This document shows, piece by piece, positions 30,091 through 37,296 of a stretch of DNA of 42,677 bases. The notes beneath the pieces were generated by a model. That model was not told where the DNA came from and made no database searches. It saw nothing but the letters and a program-made list of their open reading frames with translations. Positions within the stretch are counted from its first letter, which is position 1. The number at the start of each line of letters is the position of its first letter. The translations under genes and the position numbers were made by a program. The DNA comes from Kineosporia sp. A_224. Lineage in GTDB: Bacteria; Actinomycetota; Actinomycetes; Actinomycetales; Kineosporiaceae. The stretch is taken from contig NZ_MWLN01000171.1 of assembly GCF_002198655.1 (NCBI RefSeq), positions 1 to 42,677 of the forward strand, written 5' to 3'.

Positions 30091-31674
30091 TCAGCCGTCG
30101 AGCGCGGATCCGAACCGGCCGCCGGTGTCGCGGACGCCGACGATGCCGGGGGTGTCGGCCTCGACGAACGTCGGGTTCGGGAAGGCCTCGAGGCCGTCGG
30201 TCCCGTCGAGCCAGTTCACGCCGCCGGCGTTCGCGACACCGCCCAGGTCCTCCCCGGGGACGCCGATGAGCAGCGACCGGCCCTGCACCGCGGCGAGCGT
30301 CGTGCCGAAGCCGTCCCCGGCCTCGGCGGCGCCCGGCATGCCGGACGTGTCCTGGGAGAGCAGGCCGACGCGCACGTCGGCGTCGTCCGGGTTCGGCCCG
30401 GTCGCCGTCTGGGCGAGCACGGTGACGGACCCGGCCCCCGCGTGGCCGGAGACGACGTCCCCGGGTGCACCGACGACGATGCTGTTGACGAAGGACTGCT
30501 CGTCGAGCCGGGTGACGACGACCGAGGTGCCGAAACGGTCGCCCGCCTGCGCCACGCCCGCGACCCCGGCGGTGTCCTGCGAGCGGACGACGGCACCGGC
30601 CCCGGTGATCCCGTTGACCGAGCCGGGGACGAAGGTCACGGCCCCGGCCCCCGCGTTCTCGCCGGGGGCGCCGACCGCGAGGTCGATCCCCTCGGCCCGG
30701 AAGCCGACGTCACCGGCCGCGAGCGACCAGCCGAACCGGTCGCCGGGCTCGGCGGTGCCGGGAACGCCGGGGGTGTCCTGGTCGATCGCCCGTGCGAGGG
30801 ACGCGGCGGAGAAGCTGCTGATGAGGCTGAACACGACGACGGCGCCCGCGTCGCGGTTCTCGCCGGGGACGCCGACCGCGAGGTCGAGGTCCTCGTCGAG
30901 GTCGAAGTCGGCGACCGCCAGCGACGCGGCGAACCGGTCGCCGTTCTCCGCGGTCCCGGGGACCCCGAGCGAGCTCGCCGTGACGAGGCGCTGCGGGAAG
31001 GCCCGGTCGGTGAGCTGGAAGCCGCTGACGATGCCGAAACCGCCCTGGGAGGTGCCCGTGGCGGTGACCCGTTCGTCGGGGATGCCGATGACGAGGTCGT
31101 CCCCGCCGGTGCCGTCCATGTCGGCGACCTCCAGGACGGCGCCGAAGTGCTCCCCAGGCCGGGCGGTCGCGCCCGCGAACATGCCCTCGGTGACGACCCG
31201 GAACGGGACGGCCGCGTCCGACCCGCCGTAGATGATCGTCACCGTCCCGCGGCCGTCGTTCTCGCCGGGCGCGCCGACCGCCAGGTCGCCGCAGCCGTCG
31301 GTGTCGAAGTCCCCGATGACCGCCGCGGCGCCGAACCGGTCGCCGGGCTCGGCGGTGCCCGGCACGGCGGGCCCGCCCGGCACGACCGGTGCGCCCTGGG
31401 CGAGCCGCACGTCCCGGTAGCCACCGGCGACGTGGGAGACGACGTGCACGGCCCCCGCGTCGGCGCCCTTCCCGGGCTCGCCGACGGCCCAGTCGGGCAG
31501 GCCGTCGCCGGTGAGGTCCAGCGTCTGCACCGAGGTGTTGGCCCTGCACGTGCCGATGAGGCCCTCGGCGGCGGGGGCGACGGCGACCACCGAGGCCATC
31601 GTCACGGCGGGGGCGACGAGCGACGTTACGGTGAGCAGCCGCACCGTGCGGCGGGGGCGGGGCGGGCGGGCCAT
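30091..31674 (-). CDS. secreted FG-GAP repeat (integrin-like propeller) protein, copy 2
   Basis: A 527-residue protein with a signal peptide: an Arg-rich start, then LLTVTSLVAPAVTMASVVAV, with a likely cleavage after APAAEG or nearby. The mature part is about seven FG-GAP repeats, the blades of an integrin-alpha-like beta-propeller. Each repeat has the pattern GDRFGAAxxxGDFDxDGxxDLAVGxPGE, for example IGDFDTDGCGDLAVGAPGEN and VADMDGTGGDDLVIGIPDER, with DxDGxxD calcium-binding loops. There is no LPxTG or C-terminal helix, so it is probably released or bound to the wall non-covalently. It lies 48 nt after a paralogue and probably in the same transcript. It has no enzyme domain; adhesion or ligand binding is a guess. 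Confidence 0.9.
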   Translation of the reverse strand: MARPPRPRRTVRLLTVTSLVAPAVTMASVVAVAPAAEGLIGTCRANTSVQTLDLTGDGLPDWAVGEPGKGADAGAVHVVSHVAGGYRDVRLAQGAPVVPGGPAVPGTAEPGDRFGAAAVIGDFDTDGCGDLAVGAPGENDGRGTVTIIYGGSDAAVPFRVVTEGMFAGATARPGEHFGAVLEVADMDGTGGDDLVIGIPDERVTATGTSQGGFGIVSGFQLTDRAFPQRLVTASSLGVPGTAENGDRFAASLAVADFDLDEDLDLAVGVPGENRDAGAVVVFSLISSFSAASLARAIDQDTPGVPGTAEPGDRFGWSLAAGDVGFRAEGIDLAVGAPGENAGAGAVTFVPGSVNGITGAGAVVRSQDTAGVAGVAQAGDRFGTSVVVTRLDEQSFVNSIVVGAPGDVVSGHAGAGSVTVLAQTATGPNPDDADVRVGLLSQDTSGMPGAAEAGDGFGTTLAAVQGRSLLIGVPGEDLGGVANAGGVNWLDGTDGLEAFPNPTFVEADTPGIVGVRDTGGRFGSALDG

Positions 31675-31722
31675 GGGGGCTCCTCGGGTGGACGACGCGA
31701 GCGCAGGGAGTGGGCGGGCCGG

Positions 31723-33321
31723 TCAGCCGTCGAGGCCCGCCCCGAAGCGGCCGCCGCGGTCGCGACCGCCGACGATGCCGGGGGTGTCGGCCTCGACAAG
31801 GGTGGTGCCGGCCGGTGAGGCACCGGCGCCGGCCGCGCCGTCGAACCAGTTGACCGCGCCGGCGTCGGCCACGTCCCCGAGGTCCTCGCCCGGGACGCCG
31901 ATCAGCAGCGACCAGTCCGTCGCGCCGCCGTGACCGGAGAGCGTCGAGCCGAAGCCGTCACCCGCCTCGGCCGTGCCGGGCACCCGTGAGGAGTCCTGGG
32001 TGAACGTGCCGACGGTCGTGAAGTCCGCCAGCGGGGTCGGGCCGGTCGCGGACTCCTCGAGAAACGTCACGGACCCGGCGCCGGCGTGCCCGGAGACGAC
32101 GTCCCCGGGGGCGCCGATGACGACGCTGTTCGTGGAGCTCTTCTCGTCGAAGGCCGCGACGAGCAGGGCCGCACCGAACCGGTCCCCGGCCCTGGCGGCG
32201 CCGGCGAGCCCGCGGGTGTCCTGGGTCACCACGGTGCTCCCGGTGCCGGTCGGGCCGGCGGCCGACCCGGGCACGAAGGTCACCGACCCGGCGGACGCGT
32301 TCTCGCCCGGGGCGCCGACGGCCAGGTCCTCGGCGAACCCGCCGGGGAAGCCGACGTCGCCCGCCGCGAGCGCGGCGCCGAACAGGTCGCCCGGCTCGGC
32401 GGTACCGGGGACGCCGGGGCTGTTCTGGTCGAACCCCTTCGCCGTGAACGGGGCGCGGATCCCGCTGCCCGGGTTGGTGAGCACGACGGCGGCACCCCGG
32501 CCGGCGTTCTCGCCGGGGACACCGACGGCCAGGTCGTCGTCACCGTCGCCGTCGACGTCGCCGGTGGCCAGGGCGCGGCCGAACCGGTCGCCGTTCTCCG
32601 GGGTACCGGGCACGCCCGCCGAGGCGGCGGTGACGACCCCCTGCGGGAAGGTCGTCGTGCCCGCCGCGAGCTGGGCGCCGGTGACGACGGCGAAGCCGCC
32701 CTGCTCGCTGCCGGTCGACGTGACCCGCTCGCCGAAGGCGCCGATGACGAGGTCGGTCCGGGCGTCGCCGTCGAGCTCGGCGGTGAGCAGGACCGCTCCG
32801 AACTGCTCGCCCGGGCGGGCGGTCGCGCCACCGAAGGAGCCCTCGCCGAAGACCCGGTCCGGCACCGCCGCGTTGCCGAAGAGGATCGTCACCGCGCCCC
32901 GGCCGCCGTTCTCGCCCGGTGCGCCGACCGCCAGGTCGCCGCAGCCGTCGCCGTCGAAGTCGCCGATCGCCGTCGCGGCACCGAACCGGTCCCCGGCCTC
33001 GGAGGTGCCCGGGACGGCAACCCCGCCCGGCAGCACCGGCGCGCCCTGCACGAGCCGAAGGTCGCGGAACCCGGTCCCGAGGAGGGAGACGACGTGGACG
33101 GCGCCCTCGTCGGCGCCCCGGCCCGGTTCGCCGAGGGCCCAGTCGTGGAGGCCGTCGCCGGTGAGGTCGAACGGCTGGTGCGCCTCCGGGGCGGTGCACG
33201 TGCCGAGCACAGCACGGGCCGCCGGGGCGACCGCGACGGCCGACAGCAGGGCGGGTGCGGCGAGGGCGGCGGCCGCGAGCAGCCGGAGGGTCAGGGCACC
33301 GGACCGGGACGAGCGGGACAT
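31723..33321 (-). CDS. secreted FG-GAP repeat (integrin-like propeller) protein, copy 1
   Basis: A 532-residue protein, paralogous along its full length to the product at 30091-31674. It has a signal peptide (LTLRLLAAAALAAPALLSAV) with probable cleavage near APAARA. The first mature segment, PFDLTGDGLHDWALGEPGRG, matches LDLTGDGLPDWAVGEPGKG in copy 2. About seven FG-GAP repeats follow, including IGDFDGDGCGDLAVGAPGEN and TGDVDGDGDDDLAVGVPGEN, with well-kept calcium loops. Both copies end with DTPGIVG(V/G)RD(T/R)GGRFG and stop at GLDG. ATG 33321 is chosen because GGAG is 8 nt upstream; GTG 33327 would be too close to it. The role is unknown. The pair probably arose by tandem duplication. Confidence 0.9.
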   Translation of the reverse strand: MSRSSRSGALTLRLLAAAALAAPALLSAVAVAPAARAVLGTCTAPEAHQPFDLTGDGLHDWALGEPGRGADEGAVHVVSLLGTGFRDLRLVQGAPVLPGGVAVPGTSEAGDRFGAATAIGDFDGDGCGDLAVGAPGENGGRGAVTILFGNAAVPDRVFGEGSFGGATARPGEQFGAVLLTAELDGDARTDLVIGAFGERVTSTGSEQGGFAVVTGAQLAAGTTTFPQGVVTAASAGVPGTPENGDRFGRALATGDVDGDGDDDLAVGVPGENAGRGAAVVLTNPGSGIRAPFTAKGFDQNSPGVPGTAEPGDLFGAALAAGDVGFPGGFAEDLAVGAPGENASAGSVTFVPGSAAGPTGTGSTVVTQDTRGLAGAARAGDRFGAALLVAAFDEKSSTNSVVIGAPGDVVSGHAGAGSVTFLEESATGPTPLADFTTVGTFTQDSSRVPGTAEAGDGFGSTLSGHGGATDWSLLIGVPGEDLGDVADAGAVNWFDGAAGAGASPAGTTLVEADTPGIVGGRDRGGRFGAGLDG

Positions 33322-33351
33322 GGCCACTCCTTCGGCTGCGACGTGCGGCGC

Positions 33352-33357
33352 ATCCTA
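33352..33357 (-). promoter_or_regulatory. candidate -10 box of the FG-GAP operon
   Basis: TAGGAT on the minus strand (33357-33352) lies 30 nt before ATG 33321, within a short AT-richer stretch between divergent genes. It would give a leader of about 25 nt that contains the GAAGGAG ribosome-binding site. No clear -35 is visible. Confidence 0.45.
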
Positions 33358-33440
33358 AGATCAACAACCGCTGCCGGGGAACCCCTGCCCGAGGGGCCGG
33401 CGGATACCCGCCGCGCCGCAGGTCACGGCAGGATGTGCCC

Positions 33441-34970
33441 GTGACCGAGCAGCCCGCCCCCGAGGGCGTCGTCTTCCCCGCCCACGGCGGCCGCCGCTCG
33501 ACGTCGCGGACCGGGCAGGCGGTGCTCGCGGACGCCGTCCGCACGTACGACCCCGACCTCGCGGCCCGGGTCGAGGGCCTGCCGGACTGGCGGACGGGGT
33601 ACCTCGACCCGTTCCGGCACCTCACCCTGCTCGAGGGCGCCGGCCCGGTCGAGATCGCCAGCGCGGGGCTGGACTCGGTGCACGCCCGGTTCGTCGTCGA
33701 CGTCGGCGGCAAGGACCTGCCGCTCGACGTCGCGCTCGCCGGCGGCGTCGCCGACGAGGAGCGGATGCCCTCGATCCACACGGTCGTCGTCGAGGGGCGC
33801 GGCGCAGCGGCGGCGGACGGCGCGGGGGCCGCCGGGCTGTCGGTGCCGTACGCGGGCGGCCGGCTCGCCGGCGACGCCCTCGGGCACCGGCTCGACGTCT
33901 GGCTCGCCGCCGGCACCGTCGAACCGTCGTTCGCGGACGCCGTCCGGTCCGTCGCCGCCCACCCCGGCTGGCTCGACGCCCGCGACCTCACGGTCGTCGT
34001 CCTCGGCGCCGGCGCCGAGATGGGTCCGCTCGTCTCCCTGCTGCGCTGGGGCGCGCACGTCGTCGCCGTCGACCTGCCCCGGCCCGCGATCTGGCGCCGG
34101 CTCCTCGAGGTGGCCCGGACGTCCCCCGGCCGGCTCTCCGTACCGGTCTCGCGCTGGCTGCCCGCCGGAGCCTCCGACGACGAGGTCGCGGACGCCGCCG
34201 GGGTCGACCTGCTCACCCAGGCGCCCGCCGTCCTCGGCTGGCTCGCCCGGATCGAGGGCCCCTTCACGCTCGGGCACTACGTCTACGCGGACGGCGCGCT
34301 GCACACCCGGGCGTCCGTCGCCGTCGACGCGGTGACCGCCGGCCTGCTCGCCGCCCGGGACGACGTCTCGCTCGCGTTCCTCGCGACGCCGACGGACGCC
34401 TTCCTCGTGCCGGCCGACGCCGTCGAGGACTCCCGCCGGCGCTACGCCGAACGAACGCTCCTCGGTCGCCTGGGCCGGGTCGGCTCCGCGGGCCGGCTCT
34501 TCACGCCGAACTACGACGGCGTCGTCGACCTGCCCGACGGCACCCCGGTCGGCCTCAACGACTCGCTCGTGCCGCAGCAGGGCCCGAACTACGCGCTCGC
34601 CAAGCGGATCCAGCGCTGGCGGGCGGTGCAGGCGCGGGCCTCGGGCCGGCTCGTGTCGCTCAACGTCGCGCCCGCGACGCGGACCCGCTCGGTCATGCGC
34701 AACCGGGTGCTCGCGGCGGCGTACGCCGGCGCCCACCGGTTCGGCGTCGAGGTCTTCGACCCGTCGACGTCGAACACCCTCATGGCCGCCCTGCTCGTCC
34801 ACGACCTGCGCAACCCCTCGGCCGTGGCCAACCCCGCCGTCGACCTCGCGCACCCGCTCGAGATCGTCTGGCAGGGCGCGAACCACGGCGGGCTGTGGCG
34901 CACCCCCTGGAAGCCTCGCTCCGTGCTCGGCATCGCCGTCGTCCTCGGCATGGTCCAGCGCAGCGCCTGA
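33441..34970 (+). CDS. uncharacterised protein with a Rossmann-like segment
   Basis: A 509-residue soluble protein that I do not recognise. Near residues 185-215 it has DLTVVVLGAGAEMGPLVSLL followed by RWGAHVVAVDLPRPAIWRRL. That is a beta-alpha-beta unit with G-x-G-x-E-M-G and an acidic residue ending the second strand, as in NAD(P)- or SAM-binding folds. Other strongly patterned stretches are GRLFTPNYDGVVDLPDGTPV, VPQQGPNYALAKRIQRWRAV, LNVAPATRTRSVMRNRVLAA and a C-terminal LEIVWQGANHGGLWRTPWKP. No membrane helix or signal peptide is seen. GTG 33441 has a CAGGAT box 6 nt upstream, so it may be leaderless; no ribosome-binding site is evident. It ends at a strong bidirectional terminator. An oxidoreductase or methyltransferase role is possible but unsupported. 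Confidence 0.75.
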   Translation: MTEQPAPEGVVFPAHGGRRSTSRTGQAVLADAVRTYDPDLAARVEGLPDWRTGYLDPFRHLTLLEGAGPVEIASAGLDSVHARFVVDVGGKDLPLDVALAGGVADEERMPSIHTVVVEGRGAAAADGAGAAGLSVPYAGGRLAGDALGHRLDVWLAAGTVEPSFADAVRSVAAHPGWLDARDLTVVVLGAGAEMGPLVSLLRWGAHVVAVDLPRPAIWRRLLEVARTSPGRLSVPVSRWLPAGASDDEVADAAGVDLLTQAPAVLGWLARIEGPFTLGHYVYADGALHTRASVAVDAVTAGLLAARDDVSLAFLATPTDAFLVPADAVEDSRRRYAERTLLGRLGRVGSAGRLFTPNYDGVVDLPDGTPVGLNDSLVPQQGPNYALAKRIQRWRAVQARASGRLVSLNVAPATRTRSVMRNRVLAAAYAGAHRFGVEVFDPSTSNTLMAALLVHDLRNPSAVANPAVDLAHPLEIVWQGANHGGLWRTPWKPRSVLGIAVVLGMVQRSA

Positions 34971-34995
34971 CCGCCGTCCGGGGTGCGGAAACGGC

Positions 34996-35035
34996 GGTGG
35001 CCGGGCCGACCCGGGAGGGGGTCGACCCGGCCACC
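34996..35035. terminator. 17-bp hairpin, bidirectional terminator
   Basis: Arms 34996-35012 and 35019-35035 pair at 16 of 17 positions around a GGGAGG loop. The hairpin lies between the convergent stops at 34970 and 35056. Confidence 0.82.
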
Positions 35036-35055
35036 GGGTCGTGCGGGGCGTTGCG

Positions 35056-36717
35056 TCAGTGCGAGACGGCCTTCTCGGCACCGGCACCCGTGAGGGACCG
35101 GACCTCCATCTCGGCGTACTTCTCGAGGTTCGTCTCCTCGCGGCTCGTCACGCTGCCGAGCCAGCCGAGGAAGAACGAGAGCGGGATCGAGACGATGCCC
35201 GGGTTCTCCAGCGGGAAGTAGCTGAAGTCGATGCTCGTGTTCGTGATCATCGACAGGCCCAGGCCCGTCACCGGGTCGACCTTGCCGGACATGACCGGCG
35301 AGAAGACGATGAGGCCGACGGAGGAGATGAGCCCGCCGTAGATGCTCCACACCGCGCCGCGGGTCGTGAAACCCTTCCAGAACAGGGAGTACAGGATCGT
35401 CGGCAGGTTCGCCGACGCCGCCACCGCGAAGGCCAGGGCCACGAGGAAGGCGATGTTCTGGTCCTTGGCGTAGATGCCGCCGACGATCGCGACGAGGCCG
35501 ATGACGACCGCCGTCCGCCGGGCGACCTTGACCTCGTCGTCCGCGCTGACCTTGCCCTTCTTGATGACGCTGGAGTACACGTCGTGGGCGAAGGAGGCGC
35601 TCGCGGTGATGGTCAGGCCGGCGACGACCGCGAGGATCGTCGCGAAGGCGACCGCCGCGATGATGCCGAGCAGGAGCGTGCCGCCGAGCTCGTACGCCAG
35701 GAGCGGCGCGGCCGAGTTCGCCTTGCCGGGAGCGGCGAGGATCGCCTTCGGGCCGACGAGCCACATCGCGCCGTAGCCGAGGACGAGCGTGAACAGGTAG
35801 AAGCCGCCGATTAGCCAGATCGCCCAGACGACCGAGCGACGGGCCTCCTTGGCCGAGGGCACCGTGTAGAACCGCATGAGGACGTGCGGCAGGCCTGCGG
35901 TGCCGAAGACGAGCGCCATCGACAGCGAGATGAAGTCGATCTTCGTGAGGTTCGTCAGCCCGTACTTCAGACCCGGGTTGAGGACGGCGTCCGCGGGGAG
36001 CGGCTCCTTCTTCGGGTTCGCGGCGGCCGCGTCACCGAGGAGGCCGGAGAGGTTGAAGCCGGACTTGCTGAGGACCCAGAAGGTCATGACCGCGGCGCCC
36101 GTGATGAGCAGCACCGCCTTGATGATCTGGACCCACGTCGTGCCCTTCATGCCGCCGACGAGCACGTAGACGATCATGAGGACGCCGACCACCATGATGG
36201 TGATGTTCTGGCCAGCGGTGCCCGTGACGCCGAGGAGCAGGTTGACCAGGCCACCGGCGCCGGCCATCTGGGCGAGCAGGTAGAACAGCGAGACCGCGAG
36301 GGTCGAGACGGCGGCAGCGGTCCGGACCGGACCCTGGCGCAGCCGGAACGACAGCACGTCGGCCATCGTGAACTTTCCGGTGTTGCGCAGGAGCTCGGCG
36401 ACGAGGAGCAGGGCGACCAGCCAGGCCACGAGGAAGCCGATCGAGTACATGAACCCGTCGTAGCCGGAGACCGCGATGGCCCCCGCGATCCCGAGGAACG
36501 ACGCGGCCGAGAGGTAGTCGCCCGCGATGGCGATGCCGTTCTGCCGGCCGGTGAAGGCGCGACCGCCGGCGTAGTAGTCCGCCGCCGACTTGTTGTTGCG
36601 GGAGGCGCGGATGACGATGACGAGCGTCACCGCGACGAACAGGACGAAGATCGAGATGTTGACGGTCGGGCTGCCGACCGACGTCGCCGCGTCCGCGGCC
36701 AGGCGCACCGCGCTCAC
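35056..36717 (-). CDS. actP: ActP/MctC-type sodium:monocarboxylate (acetate) symporter
   Basis: A 553-residue solute:sodium symporter with about 13 membrane helices, the usual length for ActP (~550). Family signatures include SADYYAGGRAFTGRQNGIAI, AGDYLSAASFLGIAGAIAVS, VYVLVGGMKGTTWVQIIKAV, ALVFGTAGLPHVLMRFYTVP and FAVAASANLPTILYSLFWKG. It imports acetate and probably pyruvate or propionate into the cytoplasm. GTG 36717 overlaps the stop of the DUF485 gene by 4 bp, the arrangement of yjcH-actP in E. coli and of the mctC locus in corynebacteria. Imported acetate would feed the acetyl-CoA synthetase at 8497-10461. A CRP/GlxR-like site precedes the operon. Confidence 0.95.
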   Translation of the reverse strand: MSAVRLAADAATSVGSPTVNISIFVLFVAVTLVIVIRASRNNKSAADYYAGGRAFTGRQNGIAIAGDYLSAASFLGIAGAIAVSGYDGFMYSIGFLVAWLVALLLVAELLRNTGKFTMADVLSFRLRQGPVRTAAAVSTLAVSLFYLLAQMAGAGGLVNLLLGVTGTAGQNITIMVVGVLMIVYVLVGGMKGTTWVQIIKAVLLITGAAVMTFWVLSKSGFNLSGLLGDAAAANPKKEPLPADAVLNPGLKYGLTNLTKIDFISLSMALVFGTAGLPHVLMRFYTVPSAKEARRSVVWAIWLIGGFYLFTLVLGYGAMWLVGPKAILAAPGKANSAAPLLAYELGGTLLLGIIAAVAFATILAVVAGLTITASASFAHDVYSSVIKKGKVSADDEVKVARRTAVVIGLVAIVGGIYAKDQNIAFLVALAFAVAASANLPTILYSLFWKGFTTRGAVWSIYGGLISSVGLIVFSPVMSGKVDPVTGLGLSMITNTSIDFSYFPLENPGIVSIPLSFFLGWLGSVTSREETNLEKYAEMEVRSLTGAGAEKAVSH

Positions 36718-37055
36718 TTGATCTCACCGCTCTCGATGTGCTCGCGGAGGCTCTCCGCGGTCGGGTCGAACTGACGGTCGGCCCAGCGGGCGTAGATCAT
36801 CGTGATCGCGAACGTCGAGACGAACTGGAGCAGGCCGAGCACGAGCCCGACGTTGATGTTGCCGACGAGCTTGATGGACATGAAGTCCTTGGCGTACGCG
36901 GCCAGGAGCACGTAGGCGAAGTACCAGGTCAGGAAGAACGCCGACACGGGGAAGACGAACCGGCGGAAGCTCTTGCGGAGGTTCGCGAACTCCTCACTGG
37001 CCTGCACCTCCTCGTACGACGTGCCGCTGCTGCGGCCTACTGGTGTCTGGGACAC
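36714..37055 (-). CDS. DUF485 membrane protein, ActP partner
   Basis: A 113-residue YjcH-like protein with two helices at about 36-57 (FPVSAFFLTWYFAYVLLAAY) and 70-92 (GNINVGLVLGLLQFVSTFAI). The DUF485 opening FANLRKSFRRFVFP and the closing IYARWADRQFDPTAESLREH are clear. Proteins of this family are encoded just before acetate/monocarboxylate symporters and are thought to assist them. GTG 37055 is preceded by GAGAGGGAGG, and the stop overlaps the symporter start. It is first in the operon; the 241-bp region upstream (37056-37296) holds a CRP-type site, a small hairpin and no gene that I can see. Confidence 0.93.
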   Translation of the reverse strand: MSQTPVGRSSGTSYEEVQASEEFANLRKSFRRFVFPVSAFFLTWYFAYVLLAAYAKDFMSIKLVGNINVGLVLGLLQFVSTFAITMIYARWADRQFDPTAESLREHIESGEIK

Positions 37056-37099
37056 GAGACCTCCCTCTCGTCACCCGGGTGCTCCGATGCACACCGGCT

Positions 37100-37115
37100 T
37101 GTGATGACGCTCACT
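37100..37115. promoter_or_regulatory. CRP/GlxR-type palindrome upstream of the ActP operon
   Basis: TGTGATGACGCTCACT matches TGTGA-N6-TCACA at nine of ten half-site positions and lies 45 nt upstream of GTG 37055. CRP-family control of acetate uptake is established in several actinobacteria. A similar site precedes acs. Confidence 0.55.
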
Positions 37116-37222
37116 GTGTGCGGGCGGGAACGGGGACTGAAGGGGGTCGTCACGGACGTGCGACCGGCGGTCCCGGCGTCGCGGCGATCGGGGAACCCCT
37201 CTGCGACGAGCGGTACCTCAAC

Positions 37223-37238
37223 CGCGCCGAATGGCGCG
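37223..37238 (-). terminator. short hairpin after the second symporter gene
   Basis: CGCGCC (37223-37228) and GGCGCG (37233-37238) form a 6-bp stem with a GAAT loop, 58 nt beyond the stop at 37297 on the minus strand. It could separate the second symporter transcript from the DUF485-actP operon. Confidence 0.35.
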
Positions 37239-37296
37239 CGTCACAACGGTTCGCCTGTGCGCACGAACGACCACGAACGGTGCTCGGGCGGCCGTC

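Noticed and set aside
28594-31818. 1074-codon plus-strand open frame.
   Set aside because: It runs opposite the flavoprotein and FG-GAP genes, which have clear domains and signal peptides. Its translation is low complexity without motifs.
30091-33321. Regularly spaced repeats that might look like a CRISPR array or satellite DNA.
   Set aside because: They are degenerate in-frame FG-GAP coding repeats of about 60-70 codons, with no short identical repeats or spacers.
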